A program made the position numbers and the translations under genes. DNA of 64,000 nt from positions 9,572,680 through 9,636,679 of the forward strand of contig NC_082703.1 in assembly GCF_949987515.2 (NCBI RefSeq), written 5' to 3'. Shown here in pieces: positions 32,481-42,785 of the stretch. The first letter of the stretch is position 1, and every line of letters begins with the position of its first letter. Source of the DNA: Delphinus delphis. Taxonomy: Eukaryota; Chordata; Mammalia; Artiodactyla; Delphinidae. The notes below the pieces were generated by a model. That model did no database searches. It worked only from the letters and a program-made list of their open reading frames with translations, and was not told the DNA's origin.

Positions 32481-33228
32481 AAATGGTGATTTTCTAGTTC
32501 TACCAGTTCTTCTTATTTATTAACTAGCATTCCCCTGTAATAGTCAGTCCCTCCCCTCTCACCCACCCTACAGCCCCATCACAGTGGACTCATGACATTT
32601 TGTTCATTTCATACATTGAAATTGACCACAGTCATTATTCTTTTCTGTGTTCAAATTGTCCCAGATTTGCTCAGTGAGAGCCCCTTCAAGCTGACTTTTG
32701 TGTTCCTTAAACATAATATCATTTGTCTTTGAGTGCTTCCTTATTTTCTAGCATAAGATGTTCTAAGCTCATCTTGTTCTTTTCTAGCCCAGACTTGGAA
32801 TCCTCCATGTCTCCAAGAAGCCCTGGTTGCTCTAATGGAGGATGAGACACTAGATGTGCTCAATGCTCCTCAGGTATCATTGTTCCCAGGTATGTTCAGT
32901 GACAGAGGTTGGAAAAAAAAATTTTTTTAATTGAAAGTTCATATTGGTAATTCTCACTTGAATTTAAATGACAGGAATTAAAAAATTTTTACATTTTATT
33001 CTCTTATTTAAAAACCTTAATATATTTACTTATTTCCTTTATCCTGCAATATATCTTTTAAAATTTCAAAATTACAATTGTTACTACTAACTATAACTAT
33101 CGTGTGAAGTTTAAGATTTCTTTGCAGTCCTTTTTGATCTTATAGCATATTCTGCTAAAAGTGTGCAAAGTAGTGGGTTCAAAAGTTACTTGAGATAATT
33201 ACTTTCCCTAACAGTTTAACATAGATTT

Positions 33229-33357
33229 CGGTTTTTTGTTTGGCTTTTGGCCGCACTGCACGGCATGTAGGATCCTAGCTCCCCAACCAGGGATTGAAGC
33301 CGTGCCCCCTGCAGTGGAAGCCCAGAGTTTTAACCACTGGACTGCCAGGGAAGTTCC
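33229..33357 (-). mobile_element. Short tRNA-derived SINE, antisense
   Basis: Short CHR-related SINE: ggcttttggccgcactgcacggcatgtagg, ccccctgcagtggaagcccagag, ttaaccactggactgccagggaagttcc, in antisense. No convincing target duplication was found. It sits inside the L1ME. Confidence 0.88.
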
Positions 33358-33534
33358 AAAACATGTGTGTTTTAAAAGTCAAAAGTGGATTCTCAGGGAA
33401 GTCCCAGCCCATTTCCCACCCCCATTGGTAACCAATTTCCCTAATTGCTAGTTTATCTTTCCTGTGTTTCTTTGGGGAATAAAAGGAGTAAATTCATCTA
33501 TTTATTCTTATTTCCCCTCCTTTCCTTTATTTTT

Positions 33535-33780
33535 TTTGGGGGGGTGTCATTTATTATTATTATTATTATTATTGACGTATAGTTCATCTACAACTCTATA
33601 TTGGTTTCAGGTGTACAACACAGTGATTCACAATTTTTATAGGTTACACTCTATTTAAAGTTATTATAAAATATTGGCTATAGTCCATGTGCTGTACAGT
33701 ATATCCTTGTAGCTTGTTTATTTTACACATAGTAGTTTGTACCTCTTCATCCTTTCCCTCTTTTCTTATACAAAATGTAA
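33535..33780 (-). mobile_element. L1 3' end, antisense, with ATT microsatellite
   Basis: Antisense L1 3' UTR: ATT repeat (33550-33574), then attgacgtatagttcatctacaactctatattggtttcaggtgtacaacacagtgatt, tataaaatattggctatagtcc, and ccttgtagcttgtttattttac. It lies within the older antisense L1ME. The right boundary is approximate. Confidence 0.8.
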
Positions 33781-34474
33781 CAAACCATTTATTCTGCTCT
33801 ATGACTTGTCCTTCCCCCTTAAAATGGTATCATAGAAATCAGTAGACGTCAGTTCGTAAAGATCATCTTCATTTCTATCTTAACAGCTACCTAACACTTC
33901 ATGTTTATGATATATCACAGTTTATTCCAACAGGCCTCTACTGAAGGACATTGGAGTTGTTTCCAATCTTTTGCTATTACAAATAATGGTGTAATTAATA
34001 ACTTCCTACATATTTTCTTTATATTTGTTTAGGAGTATTATCAGGATAGACTCGTTGACTCTAGATCAAAAAATAAATACATATGCAGTTTTATCAGATA
34101 TTGCCAAATCCCTCTCCGTAAGGGCTGCACCTTTTCAGATTACCACCACCACGGACGAGTGCCTCTCTCTCCGGTCTTGCCAACACACAGAGCAAAGCTT
34201 GCAAAAAGTGTTTGCCTATTTTAAGTATGATAGATGAAAAATGATATTTCAGTGGAATTTTTATTTGCATTACTGTGAAGAGTAAGGTTAAGATCTTTCA
34301 TGTGTTTAAGAGCAGCATTCCTCACTTTATCTGTAATATTTCTGTTTATGTCTTTTATTCTTTTTTCCATTATATTTTCAGTCTTTTTCTTCTAATTAGT
34401 ATTGCTGTATGGATGTCAGACAATGTAGACTTCATGGCAAAAAAAAAAAATTACCAGAAATAAAAAAGGGAGAT

Positions 34475-34636
34475 TTCTTTCTTTCTTTCTTTCTTTCTTT
34501 TTTTTTTTTTCCTTTTTTGGCCATGCCAGATGGCATGTGGGATGTGGGATCTTACTTCCCCAACCAGGTATCAAACCCATGCCCCCTGCAGTGGAAGCAT
34601 GGAATCTTAATCACTGGACAGCCAGGGAAGTCCCAA
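34475..34636 (-). mobile_element. Short tRNA-derived SINE, antisense, with CTTT run
   Basis: A (CTTT)n run (34477-34500) and T run lead into ttggccatgccagatggcatgtgg, then ttcccaaccag-like text, and tggacagccagggaagtccc. GAGATTTCTT at 34470-34479 and 34642-34651 is a probable 10-bp target duplication. The variant carries a duplicated gtgggatgtgggatc. Confidence 0.88.
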
Positions 34637-34699
34637 GAAGAGAGATTTCTTAAAGGTAGTAGGTCCATTTTACCTTGGAAAATAGAACAATTCTAAATC

Positions 34700-35000
34700 G
34701 CATTCACATAATAATATAGCTTAAAAATACATAAAGCAAAAAAATGGCTGAAGTAGACACACCCACAAACTGAGTGGGAGATTTTAACACACTTCTCTCG
34801 GTAAGGGATAGAATAAGGAAAAAAGTCATCAAATACGTAAAAGGTTTAAATGTTAGAGATGATCTGACTGACATGTAGAAAACACTGTATCCATACAGTT
34901 GTAGAATACACACGTGTATTAAATGGTGGGCAGGGGAAGTCCCCAAATATTATATACACATGACTCTCTTCTCATAAAGTATAAAACAACTAAAATAAAG
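34700..35000 (+). mobile_element. Old L1 ORF2 remnant
   Basis: Sense L1 ORF2 text in a decayed state: agattttaacacacttctctcggtaagggatag, then ttaaatgttagagatgatctgactgacatgtagaaaacactgtatcc and acagttgtagaatacacacg. No frame is intact. Confidence 0.6.
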
Positions 35001-35265
35001 ATACATAATTTTAGGTATATGTATAAATGCAATAAAACTATATGAAAAGGGAACAAAGACATAGAATTCAGGATGATGGTGTCCTCAAGTGCAGGGAGAA
35101 AGCGAGAGAAGACAGAGAGGCCATAGCGTTAGATGAAGACGGTCAAGGTCCCAGCTTTCATGTGAGATGGTAGTTTTACAAGAGCTTTTTATATTAAATA
35201 AATAATCTAACAAAAAAATGTGAGTTGATGGTATGTCATGAACCATAGACTATGATTAGTCCACT
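35001..35265. other. AT-rich insert between two L1 ORF2 pieces
   Basis: The text between the two ORF2 pieces (aattcaggatgatggtgtcctcaagtgcaggg) may be a fragment of another L1 3' UTR. Not assigned. Confidence 0.35.
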
Positions 35266-35640
35266 TTAGTGCATTTGAGACCTAGGGAAAACAAACAGAA
35301 AATAAATAAAAGAAGCTTCCAATCCATGAAAGCTAATAAGAGAATGATATCCAAAGAAAGGAGAAGAAGAGAGATCAATAAAGATAAAAATAGACGTTAA
35401 TGAGATAAAAAAAATAACAAAATGAAAACAGTAGAATTGATCAATGGGGAAGAAAAGCTTGTTCTTTGAAAAGATCAATAACAGAGACGGTCCTTTGAGG
35501 AATATAATCAAGAAAACAAGAAAGGCCACAAGTGTGCCAGGAGATGTACTAAATATGCAACCAATCAGAATTTATCTTACAAAAACGTTATTCAAATTTT
35601 CTGGTCTACAGAGCACTAGGGGAGGGAAAGGGAAAAAATA
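35266..35640 (+). mobile_element. Old L1 ORF2 remnant, second piece
   Basis: Sense L1 ORF2 text: gagatcaataaagataaaaatagacgttaatgag, aacagtagaattgatcaatgggg, and cttgttctttgaaaagatcaataacagagacgg. It probably belongs to the same insertion as 34700-35000. Confidence 0.65.
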
Positions 35641-37420
35641 AAAGTGGCTATTTTTCTAGAGTCAATGATCATAATTCAAGCTCCATTGTTCGAGAGTCAC
35701 TTTTCGAGTGATTTCCAAACACTTTGCATATCTTTATATGCATGTCATTTTTACACCTTGGATTTTAAATCAGCCTCTATGGCACCGTGATAATCTGAGA
35801 GACCACACATGCCAGCTCTGGATCCCCAAGCATCTGTTTTGCACTCAGAGGGAACGAGGGGATTTATTGGAGGAGCTCCAGGTATTCCTCATTATTACAT
35901 TTCCTTTTTCCTGTTTGTAATGCAAACAGGAAGAATCATAATTGCTTTACCTTTGCCCATTAAAACATGCTATTAAAAATCATGTTAATGAATAGATATT
36001 ACTATCTGGTAATGACTGCTCTGACCTCCTATCTAACAGCTCCGTTTATGTCTTGTTTGATGAAAGTTCTCCGCATCTGCAAAGCAAAAGGGCAAACTGA
36101 TTTATGAACAAGACTTATTGTCACAGTGGCAGATTTGTATAATGAGAAATATATTAAATCTAATGAAGGGAGAGCGTGCCTATCAAGCCAGCAAGTCTGC
36201 GTTGTGATTAAGTGATTCAATATCCCTCAATGGATTAATTTAGACAATGCACCGGGGTATGTAGCCACTGCCAGACCCCTTTGCTCTAACGGCAAATGCT
36301 AAGCAATGCTGCATAGTTGTGCATATGTATTGGGTTTTTAAGGTGTGATGATAAAGTAAGGTGTCACCCTCAGACCTCTACATTAACATGATGAATCCCA
36401 AAGATGCAAACGTCCTACTGATAGAGAACAAGGAAGATCTATCAACCCTGTCATCTTTTAATATCTGCTTACAGTAAAGCATTTACTATAAAAGAGACAC
36501 ATCCTTTCTCCTTTTCGACTAAGACCAGCTTACAGTATCTGACAAACACTAAATGCAACCCACCTTAATTCCCTCTCTGGTCCTCAGCAGAGATCAGACA
36601 CAGGACAATCAGCCATGGGCTCTGGTTTTCAAACAGGAGAATGCTAGCTATGATGTCATTGTTTACATTTACACACTCAATACAATAAGCACTGTCATGG
36701 AAGAGAGTCGAAAGCCACAGTGATCCTGCCGGGGCTCAGCAGTCACTTCTGCAGTTTGGAGCAAGTCCAGTTTCCAGTTGTTTCTCACTAGTGTGACTAT
36801 ATAAAGCAAAACCCTGTAAACTTCAGTTAGAGAGAGTTGAATTCTGCATTAAAAAATAGCATGATTCCAACACAATGCTCTTGGGATACATGAACCTGCT
36901 CAACCCACACCATGTAGAGGAAAATAGGCTGTCTTAGGCCCTCAGTGCCGCGCAGAAAAAAATATTCAGCAGTCTGAGAGTCTGCAAGTAATGGATTCAA
37001 AAAGTCTCACATTTTCCCCACCCCTTTATTTCCCTCTAGGAGAAAAAATATCTCAGAAGTACTAGCACCAGAATTATGAAACTAGAAGAAAATAACCACT
37101 TACTTGGGTGTCCAGCAGGCTTAATAGGAAAAGTGGAGTTTCCATTGCCTTGGGTATCCATTCCGATGACTCAAGAACAGAGAGAGATATAACATAATAT
37201 TATATATATATCTATATTTATAATAACTGGAAGAAAGAAAGGAAATGTGACTTCTACATGAAGCAGGTAGTTGGAAAAAAAAAGCTGTCACACATACCAA
37301 AGAAAGGCTAAGCATAGGTCTCAGCTTCCACTTTTGGAATTCCCTAGACTGTTGGATTCCTCTAGGTCTAATGAAACTATCTGAACTGTTTGATGTGGGG
37401 AATATAAACAACTTAGATCT
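35641..37420. other. Unrecognised sequence with a candidate conserved noncoding segment
   Basis: About 1.8 kb without a recognised transposon, the longest repeat-free run in the middle of the window. The part at 35890-36330 is low in CpG and full of AT-rich core words (attaaaacatgctattaaaaatcatgttaatgaatag, caatggattaatttagacaatgc). No coding pattern was seen. I cannot show conservation from one sequence. Confidence 0.45.
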
Positions 37421-37424
37421 GGGG

Positions 37425-37570
37425 ACAGTCAGGCTGAAATTAGGGTCCTATTCTGCAACATACTATCTATGTGACCCTGATTGCACTCTCTATTCCTTAA
37501 GGAATTATTATTCCTAATAATATCATCATTTCTGAGATACTTCTGCTAATGAAATAAAACAAGAGAACAC
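37425..37570 (-). mobile_element. MIR SINE remnant, antisense
   Basis: Reverse-strand MIR pattern: gggtcctattctgcaacatactatctatgtgaccctgattgcactctc, then ttattattcctaataatatcatcatttctgagatac. Confidence 0.6.
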
Positions 37571-38185
37571 ATTTGTTTATTAATAATTCCTCACTAAGCG
37601 TTAAGGAAGAAGGGTCCTGGTACTAAAGAAGCTTTTTTGGATGAGGAATGTAGGAGGTAGGGGATGACATGCGAATGCGGAAATAGAAGCAGGAAAAGAG
37701 ATCAACTGCTCTGCATAAGTCAGTCATAATAGACTGAGAGGCCTCGGGGAAGGCCTGTAAGACACACGTGGAAACTGCAGCAGCTGAGAGTTAAGTCTGA
37801 TGTGGAAAGAGAAAAGAGGTTTTAAGAAGAGGCAACTGATAGCTGGGTTACACCATGAATACCACCACATCGGGTTATAAGTAAAAGGGCTTCAGAAACC
37901 TGAAGTCCTATAGAATAACTATCAGGTACAACGTGAGCCCCTCTGGCATGAGTCTTCGTAGGGGCCAGACTGTTTACCTAGAAGGGCTACTGTTCCTGAG
38001 AAGTTAGTACTTGATATAAATAGAAATTTTCATTTTTTTCCAAGTCACATCATTTCCATTCACCCCAGGAAACAGCAAATTCACTTCCAAATGTTTCTGA
38101 AAGTAAGTCAGGTGCTGAAGGCTCAAACACAACAATGCAGGTAGTTTAGTCTCAGGGACTCGGTAAGACCTTTCTCAGTACTCAG
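37571..38185. other. Unrecognised sequence
   Basis: No gene or repeat recognised. Confidence 0.4.
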
Positions 38186-38189
38186 ATAT

Positions 38190-38445
38190 AGCTACTAACT
38201 CTTACAATGTAAACCATGCTTACTATGTACCAGACACTCTTCTAAGTGCTTTACATGTATTAACTCATTTACTCTTCACTGCAAACTTATGAGATAGACA
38301 TTATTGTTATCCCACTTAACAGGTGAAGAAAGTCAGGTATGTAAAGATTAGATAAGAGTCCCAAAGATACACAATATCTGGTGGAATGGAATTCAAATCC
38401 CAAGAGCCTGCCTCTTAAATACTAGACTATACTGCCTTTCTATAT
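38190..38445 (+). mobile_element. MIR SINE, well preserved
   Basis: Most of the MIR is readable: ttactatgtaccagacactcttctaagtgctttacatgtattaactcattta, gcaaacttatgagatagacattattgttatcccacttaacaggtgaagaaa, and the 3' part attcaaatcccaagagcctgcctcttaaatactagactatactgcct. Confidence 0.85.
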
Positions 38446-38586
38446 CTACGTTAAATAGATGGAAAGACAGATAGGTAAAAAATACAGGTTCAAACAGACA
38501 TATACATACATAGGAATAAAACTTAGATATAGAAATACAAAAACAGAAACAAATATAGATATGGAAACAGAAATACAGACACAGAT

Positions 38587-39833
38587 TTTTTTTAACACCT
38601 TTATTGGAGTATAATTGCTTTACAATGGTGTGTTAGTTTCTGCTGTATAACAAGGTGAATCAGCTATATGTATATATATATATATCTCCCCATATCCCCT
38701 CCCTTTTGCGTCTCCCTCCCACCCTCCCTATCCGACCCCTCTAGGTGGTCACAAAGCATCAGCTGATCTCCCTGTGCTATGTGGCTGCTTCCCACTAGCT
38801 ATCTATTTGGTAGTGTATATATGTCCATGCCACTCTCTCACTTCGTCCCAGCTTCCCCTTCCCCTTCCCGTGTCCTCAAGTCCATTCTCTACGTCTGCAT
38901 CTTTATTCCTGTCCTGCCCCTAGGTGCTTCAGAACTTTTTTTTTCTTTAGATTCCATATATATGTGTTAGCATATGATATTTGTTTTTCTCTTTCTGACT
39001 TACTTCACTCTGTATGACATCCACCTCACTACAAATAACTCAATTTCGTTTCTTTTTATGGCTGAGTAACATTCCATTATATATATGTGCCACATCTTCT
39101 TTATCCATTCATCTGTCGATGGAAACTTAAGTTGCTTCCATGTCCTGGCTATTGTAAATAGAGCTGCAGTGAACATTGTGGTACATGACTCTTTTTGAAT
39201 TATGGTTTTCTCAGGGTATATTCCCAGTAGTGGGCTGGGTTGTATGGTAGTTCTATTTTTAGTTTTTTAAGGAACCTCCATACTGTTCTCCATAGTGGCT
39301 GTATCATTTACATTGCCACAAACACTGCAAGAGGGTTCTCTTTTCTCCACACCCTCTCCAGCATTTATTGTTTGTAGACTTTTTGATGATGGCCATTCTG
39401 ACTGGTGTGAGGTGATAGATACCTCATTGTAGTTTTGATTTGCATTTCTCTAATGATTAGTGATGTTGAGCATCCTTTCATGTGTTTGTTGGCAATCTGT
39501 ATATCTTCTTTGCAGAAATGTCTATTTAGGTCTTCTGCCCATTTTTGGGTTGGGTTGTTTGTTTTTTTGATATTGAGCTGCATGAGCTGCTTGTATATTT
39601 TGGAGATTAATCCTTTGTCAGTTGCTTCGTTAGCAAATATTTTCTCCCATTCTGAGGGTTGTCTTTTTGTCTTGTTTATGGTTTCTTTTGCTGTGCAAAA
39701 GCTTTTAAGTTTCATTAGGTCTCATTTGTTTATTTTTGTTTCCATTTCCCTAGCAGGTGGGTCAAAAAGGATCTTGCTGTGATTTATGTCATAGAGTGTT
39801 CTGCCTATGTTTTCCTCTAAGAGTTTTATAGTG
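38587..39833 (-). mobile_element. Antisense L1 (ORF2 end and 3' UTR) with target duplication
   Basis: A 1.25-kb L1 on the minus strand. The 3' UTR lies at the left (cacctttattggagtataattgctttacaatgg and the cctccctcccaccctccctatcc motif), with the ORF2 end to the right. On the minus strand, 39365-39715 reads as ORF2 ([33 protein letters not shown]), interrupted by stops. Flanks ACAGACACAGAT (38575-38586) and ACAGACATAGAT (39834-39845) differ at one base, giving a 12-bp target duplication. Confidence 0.93.
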
Positions 39834-39845
39834 ACAGACATAGAT

Positions 39846-40054
39846 CTTAATGGGCCACTAGAGGAAAAAATATATACAAGTCTGTAAATAGAAAGAACTA
39901 GGGGAGAAAGGATGCTGAGAAACACCAAAAGTTACCATTTGTTGGTTCATTCGAGAAGCTTGAGACTTTGTATTTGTTTTCATTTCTGACATATGAACAT
40001 AAAAAAGAATTTTTCAGGTTATGAAGTCTAATAAGATACGATTATGTCTGGAGG
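39846..40054. other. Unrecognised sequence
   Basis: No repeat family or gene was recognised. Confidence 0.35.
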
Positions 40055-40528
40055 TGGTGAAATTTGGAGATACAAGGATTAGGAAAGTTTCTGCTTCTGA
40101 CCATGATGCACTAACTATTACCAGACTTTCTCTCTCACTGTAAACAACTTCAAAACTGGACAAAATATATGAAACAAGAGTTTTCAGACATTGGACAACA
40201 TGCAGCACAGAATGGTGATCCTTGAAAGAATAAAAACAAACAAGGTAAGTCCTACAATCGCCGCAGCTTTCTCTCAAGAGGAACTTTCCATTCTGTAACT
40301 CAGGGAAGGGAAGACCAGACAGAACACAACCGTCTCCTGGATTTGAAAAAATGGAGATGGGAGTCCAGGGACACTGAGGCAGCTGAAATCTGTGGGCCAT
40401 GGTACTGACAAGAAGGAAGCTATTCAGAGAAAGAGACCCAGAAAACTGCCTAGGGGTCCCCATAAGTCTGTGGCTGAGTACTAAGCTGTGCATGTGTTGG
40501 GTGAAACTACATGAAGCAGAGCAAAGAA
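40055..40528 (+). mobile_element. Possible L1M 5' region
   Basis: Text such as aaactggacaaaatatatgaaacaagagttttcagacattgg and aggtaagtcctacaatcgccgcagctttctctcaagagg, then aactcagggaagggaag, resembles an old L1 5' UTR. It directly precedes the ORF2 remnant in the same orientation, so a large internal deletion in one element is possible. A 172-codon minus-strand frame (40014-40532) has no motif. Confidence 0.4.
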
Positions 40529-40529
40529 C

Positions 40530-41840
40530 CACATCTCAATAGATGCAGAAAAAGCATGTGACAAAATTCAACATCCATTCATGATAAAAACTCCCAACAA
40601 AGTTGGGATAGAGGCAAGATATCTCAACATAATAAAGGCCATTTATGACAAACCCACAGCTAACATTGTACCCAACAATGACACGTGGAAAGCTTTTCCT
40701 CTAAGGTTAGGAACAAGACAAGGAAGCCCACTCTCACCGTTTCTGTTCAACATAGTACTGGAAGTCCTAGCCACTGCAGTCAGACAAGAAAAAGAAATAA
40801 AAGGCCACCAAGTCAGGAGGGAATAAGTACAACTGTCACTATTTGCAGGTGACATGATACTATACAGGGAAAATCGTAAAGATTCCTATCAGAAAGAAAA
40901 AGCAAGAAAACAATACCATTTAATGTTACATCAAAAAGAATAAAATACCTAGAAATAAATTTAACCAAGGAGGTGAAAGATCATAAGACATTGGTGAAGA
41001 AAATTGAAGATGATAAAAATAAATGGACAGACATCCTGTGTTCATGGTTTGGAAGAATTAATATTGTTAAAAATGTCCATATTGCCCAAATTAATCTACA
41101 GATTTAATGCAATCGCTATCAAAATGACATTTTTCTAGAAGAAATTATCTTAAAATTTGTATGAAACCACAAAAGACCCCAAATAGCCAAAGAAATCTTG
41201 AGAATAAAGAAAAAAGCTGGTGGTATCATGCTCCCTAACATCAGACTATACTGCATAAACTACAGTAATCAAAACAGCATGGTACTGGCACAATAACAGA
41301 CACACAGATGAATGGAACCAAATAGAGAGCCCAGAAATAAACCCATGCACATGTGGTCAATTAATCCACAACAAAGAATGCCAGAATATAAAATGGGGAA
41401 AAGTCTCTTCAGTAAGCACTGTTGGGAAAACTTAACAGCTACATGTAAAATAATGAGATTAGAACATTTTCACATACCGTATTCAAAACTGCATTCAAAA
41501 TGCATTAAAGACCTAAGTGTAAGACCTGAAACCATAAAACTCCTAGAAGAAAAACATAGGCAGTACACTCTTTGACATAGGTCTTAGCAATATTTTATTG
41601 GATCTACCGCCTTAAGCAAGGAAAACAAAAGCAAAAATAAACAAGTGGAACCTAATCAAATTTAAAAGCTTTTACATGGCAAAGGAAGCCATCAACAAAA
41701 CAAAAAGAATAACTTGCTGAATGGGAGAAGATATTTGCAAATGATATGTCTGATAAGAGGTTAATAACCAAATTAGATAAAGAACTCATACAACTCAATA
41801 TCAAAAAAAACAAACAACCCCATCCAAAAAATGGGCAGAG
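40530..41840 (+). mobile_element. L1 ORF2 remnant (reverse transcriptase region), truncated at 3' end
   Basis: Sense L1 ORF2. The frame at 40581-40826 reads [20 protein letters not shown] then [17 protein letters not shown], the fingers and palm region of the reverse transcriptase. A stop follows. Across it the catalytic box reads LFAGDMILY, so the first Asp of the FADD motif has become Gly. About 120 bases are missing just after it. The second frame at 41312-41575 is further ORF2. The element ends abruptly at 41840, in text that would normally continue, where a CHR-2 SINE begins. Confidence 0.92.
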
Positions 41841-42046
41841 GGGCTTCCCTGGTGACGCAGTGGTTGAGGGTCCACCTGCCGATGCAGGGGACGCGGGTTC
41901 GTGCCCCGGTCCGGGAAGATCCCACATGCCGTGGAGCGGCTGGGCCCGTGAGCCATGGCCGCTGAGCCTGCGCGTCGGAGCCTGTGCTCTGCAACGGGAG
42001 AGGCCACAACAGTGAAAGGCCTGCATACCGCAAAAAAAAAAAAAAA
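41841..42046 (+). mobile_element. CHR-2 SINE at an L1/LTR junction, no target duplication
   Basis: A complete CHR-2: cttccctggtgacgcagtgg head, gggttcgtgcccc B-box-like text, body, and poly-A tail 42032-42046. Left flank is L1 ORF2 and right flank is LTR text (ggaatgatttcaatgagcc). The flanks share no duplication, and neither element continues on the other side. Confidence 0.93.
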
Positions 42047-42320
42047 GGAATGATTTCAATGAGCCCAGACTCTTGCATCTTCCCATGCACAGAAAAGAGC
42101 TAACTTCATTAACTTGAGATGTCTGGTTTTCTTTAATTAACAGTCATCTTTTGATGTTTTTGCTGCAAAAACTCCTAGATACCCTGGTTCTTCCCTCACC
42201 TCTTGAGAGCAGTCCCTCAGAGAGATCTGAGAGGCTGTCTCCTGGGCTTAAGTCCTCAGCAAGTCCACCGAATAAAACATAGTTCTCAACTCCTAGGTGG
42301 CGCATTTTTTTTCCAGTCGA
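42047..42320 (+). mobile_element. LTR of ERV2/ERVK type, 5'-truncated
   Basis: The text ggaatgatttcaatgagcccagactcttgcatcttccc, then tttaattaacagtcatcttttgatg and ctcctagataccctggttc, AATAAA at 42271-42276, and tggcgcattttttttccagtcgacac resembles a cetartiodactyl betaretroviral-type LTR 3' part. It begins abruptly at the SINE tail. No internal viral gene is present. Confidence 0.65.
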
Positions 42321-42448
42321 CACCCAAGTTCACAGGCAGAGCCAAGATGAAACCTCGAGTCGGTCTGATTTCCAGTTCTGCTCTCCCCTCAACCAACACC
42401 TTACTTTATGTTCCTTGACAGGAGAGGTGAAAACTGTGGAGTATTTTT

Positions 42449-42775
42449 TTTTAAACACCTTTATTGGAGTATAATTGCTTTACAATGCTGTGTTAGTTTC
42501 TGCTGTATAACAAAGTGAATCAGCTATACATACACATATATCCCCATATCTCCCCCCTCTTGAGTCTCCCTCCCACCCTCCCTATCCCACCCCTCTAGGT
42601 GGTCACAAAGCACCGAGTTGATCTCCCTGTGCTATGCGGCTGCTTCCCACTAGCTATCTATTTTATATTTGGTAGTGTATATATGTCCATGCCACTCTGT
42701 CACTTCGTCCCAGCTTACACTTCCCCCACCCCGTGTCCTCAAGTCCATTCTCTGTGTCTTTATTCCATCCCTGCA
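42449..42775 (-). mobile_element. Antisense L1 3' end with target duplication
   Basis: L1 3' UTR in antisense (cacctttattggagtataattgctttacaatgc, the ctccctcccaccctccctatccc motif, tcacttcgtcccagcttacacttcccc). GAGTATTTTT at 42439-42448 and 42776-42785 is a probable 10-bp target duplication. Same subfamily as 38587-39833. Confidence 0.92.
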
Positions 42776-42785
42776 GAGTATTTTT

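Larger units (their letters stand above)
31225..34445 (-). mobile_element. L1ME LINE, antisense, heavily interrupted
   Basis: A long antisense L1ME 3' part. It opens with the 3' UTR pattern acgtacacagaagttggaagaaaaatacaatgaacc, and continues with gtttcctcatggtattattgaa and gttgcacgcttcatattgcatcacatcaagaagttc. Further on are cttattttctagcataagatgttctaagctcatcttgttc and caacaggcctctactgaaggacattggagttgtttcc, then ORF2-like text. It is interrupted by an L1 at 32233-32480, a SINE at 33229-33357 and an L1 at 33535-33780. A CT microsatellite lies at 31690-31723. No frame survives. Confidence 0.8.

Noticed and set aside
34700..35640. The inverted 5' half of the antisense L1ME at 31225-34445 (twin priming)
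   Set aside because: The two parts do not meet at neighbouring positions in L1 ORF2; roughly 2.5 kb of consensus would be missing, so separate insertions are more likely.
39365..39715. L1 ORF2-like 116-codon frame as a host gene
   Set aside because: It is the degraded ORF2 end of the antisense L1 at 38587-39833, with stops and a target duplication around the whole element.
40014..40532. 172-codon minus-strand frame
   Set aside because: It lies over probable L1 5' text on the other strand and shows no protein family pattern.
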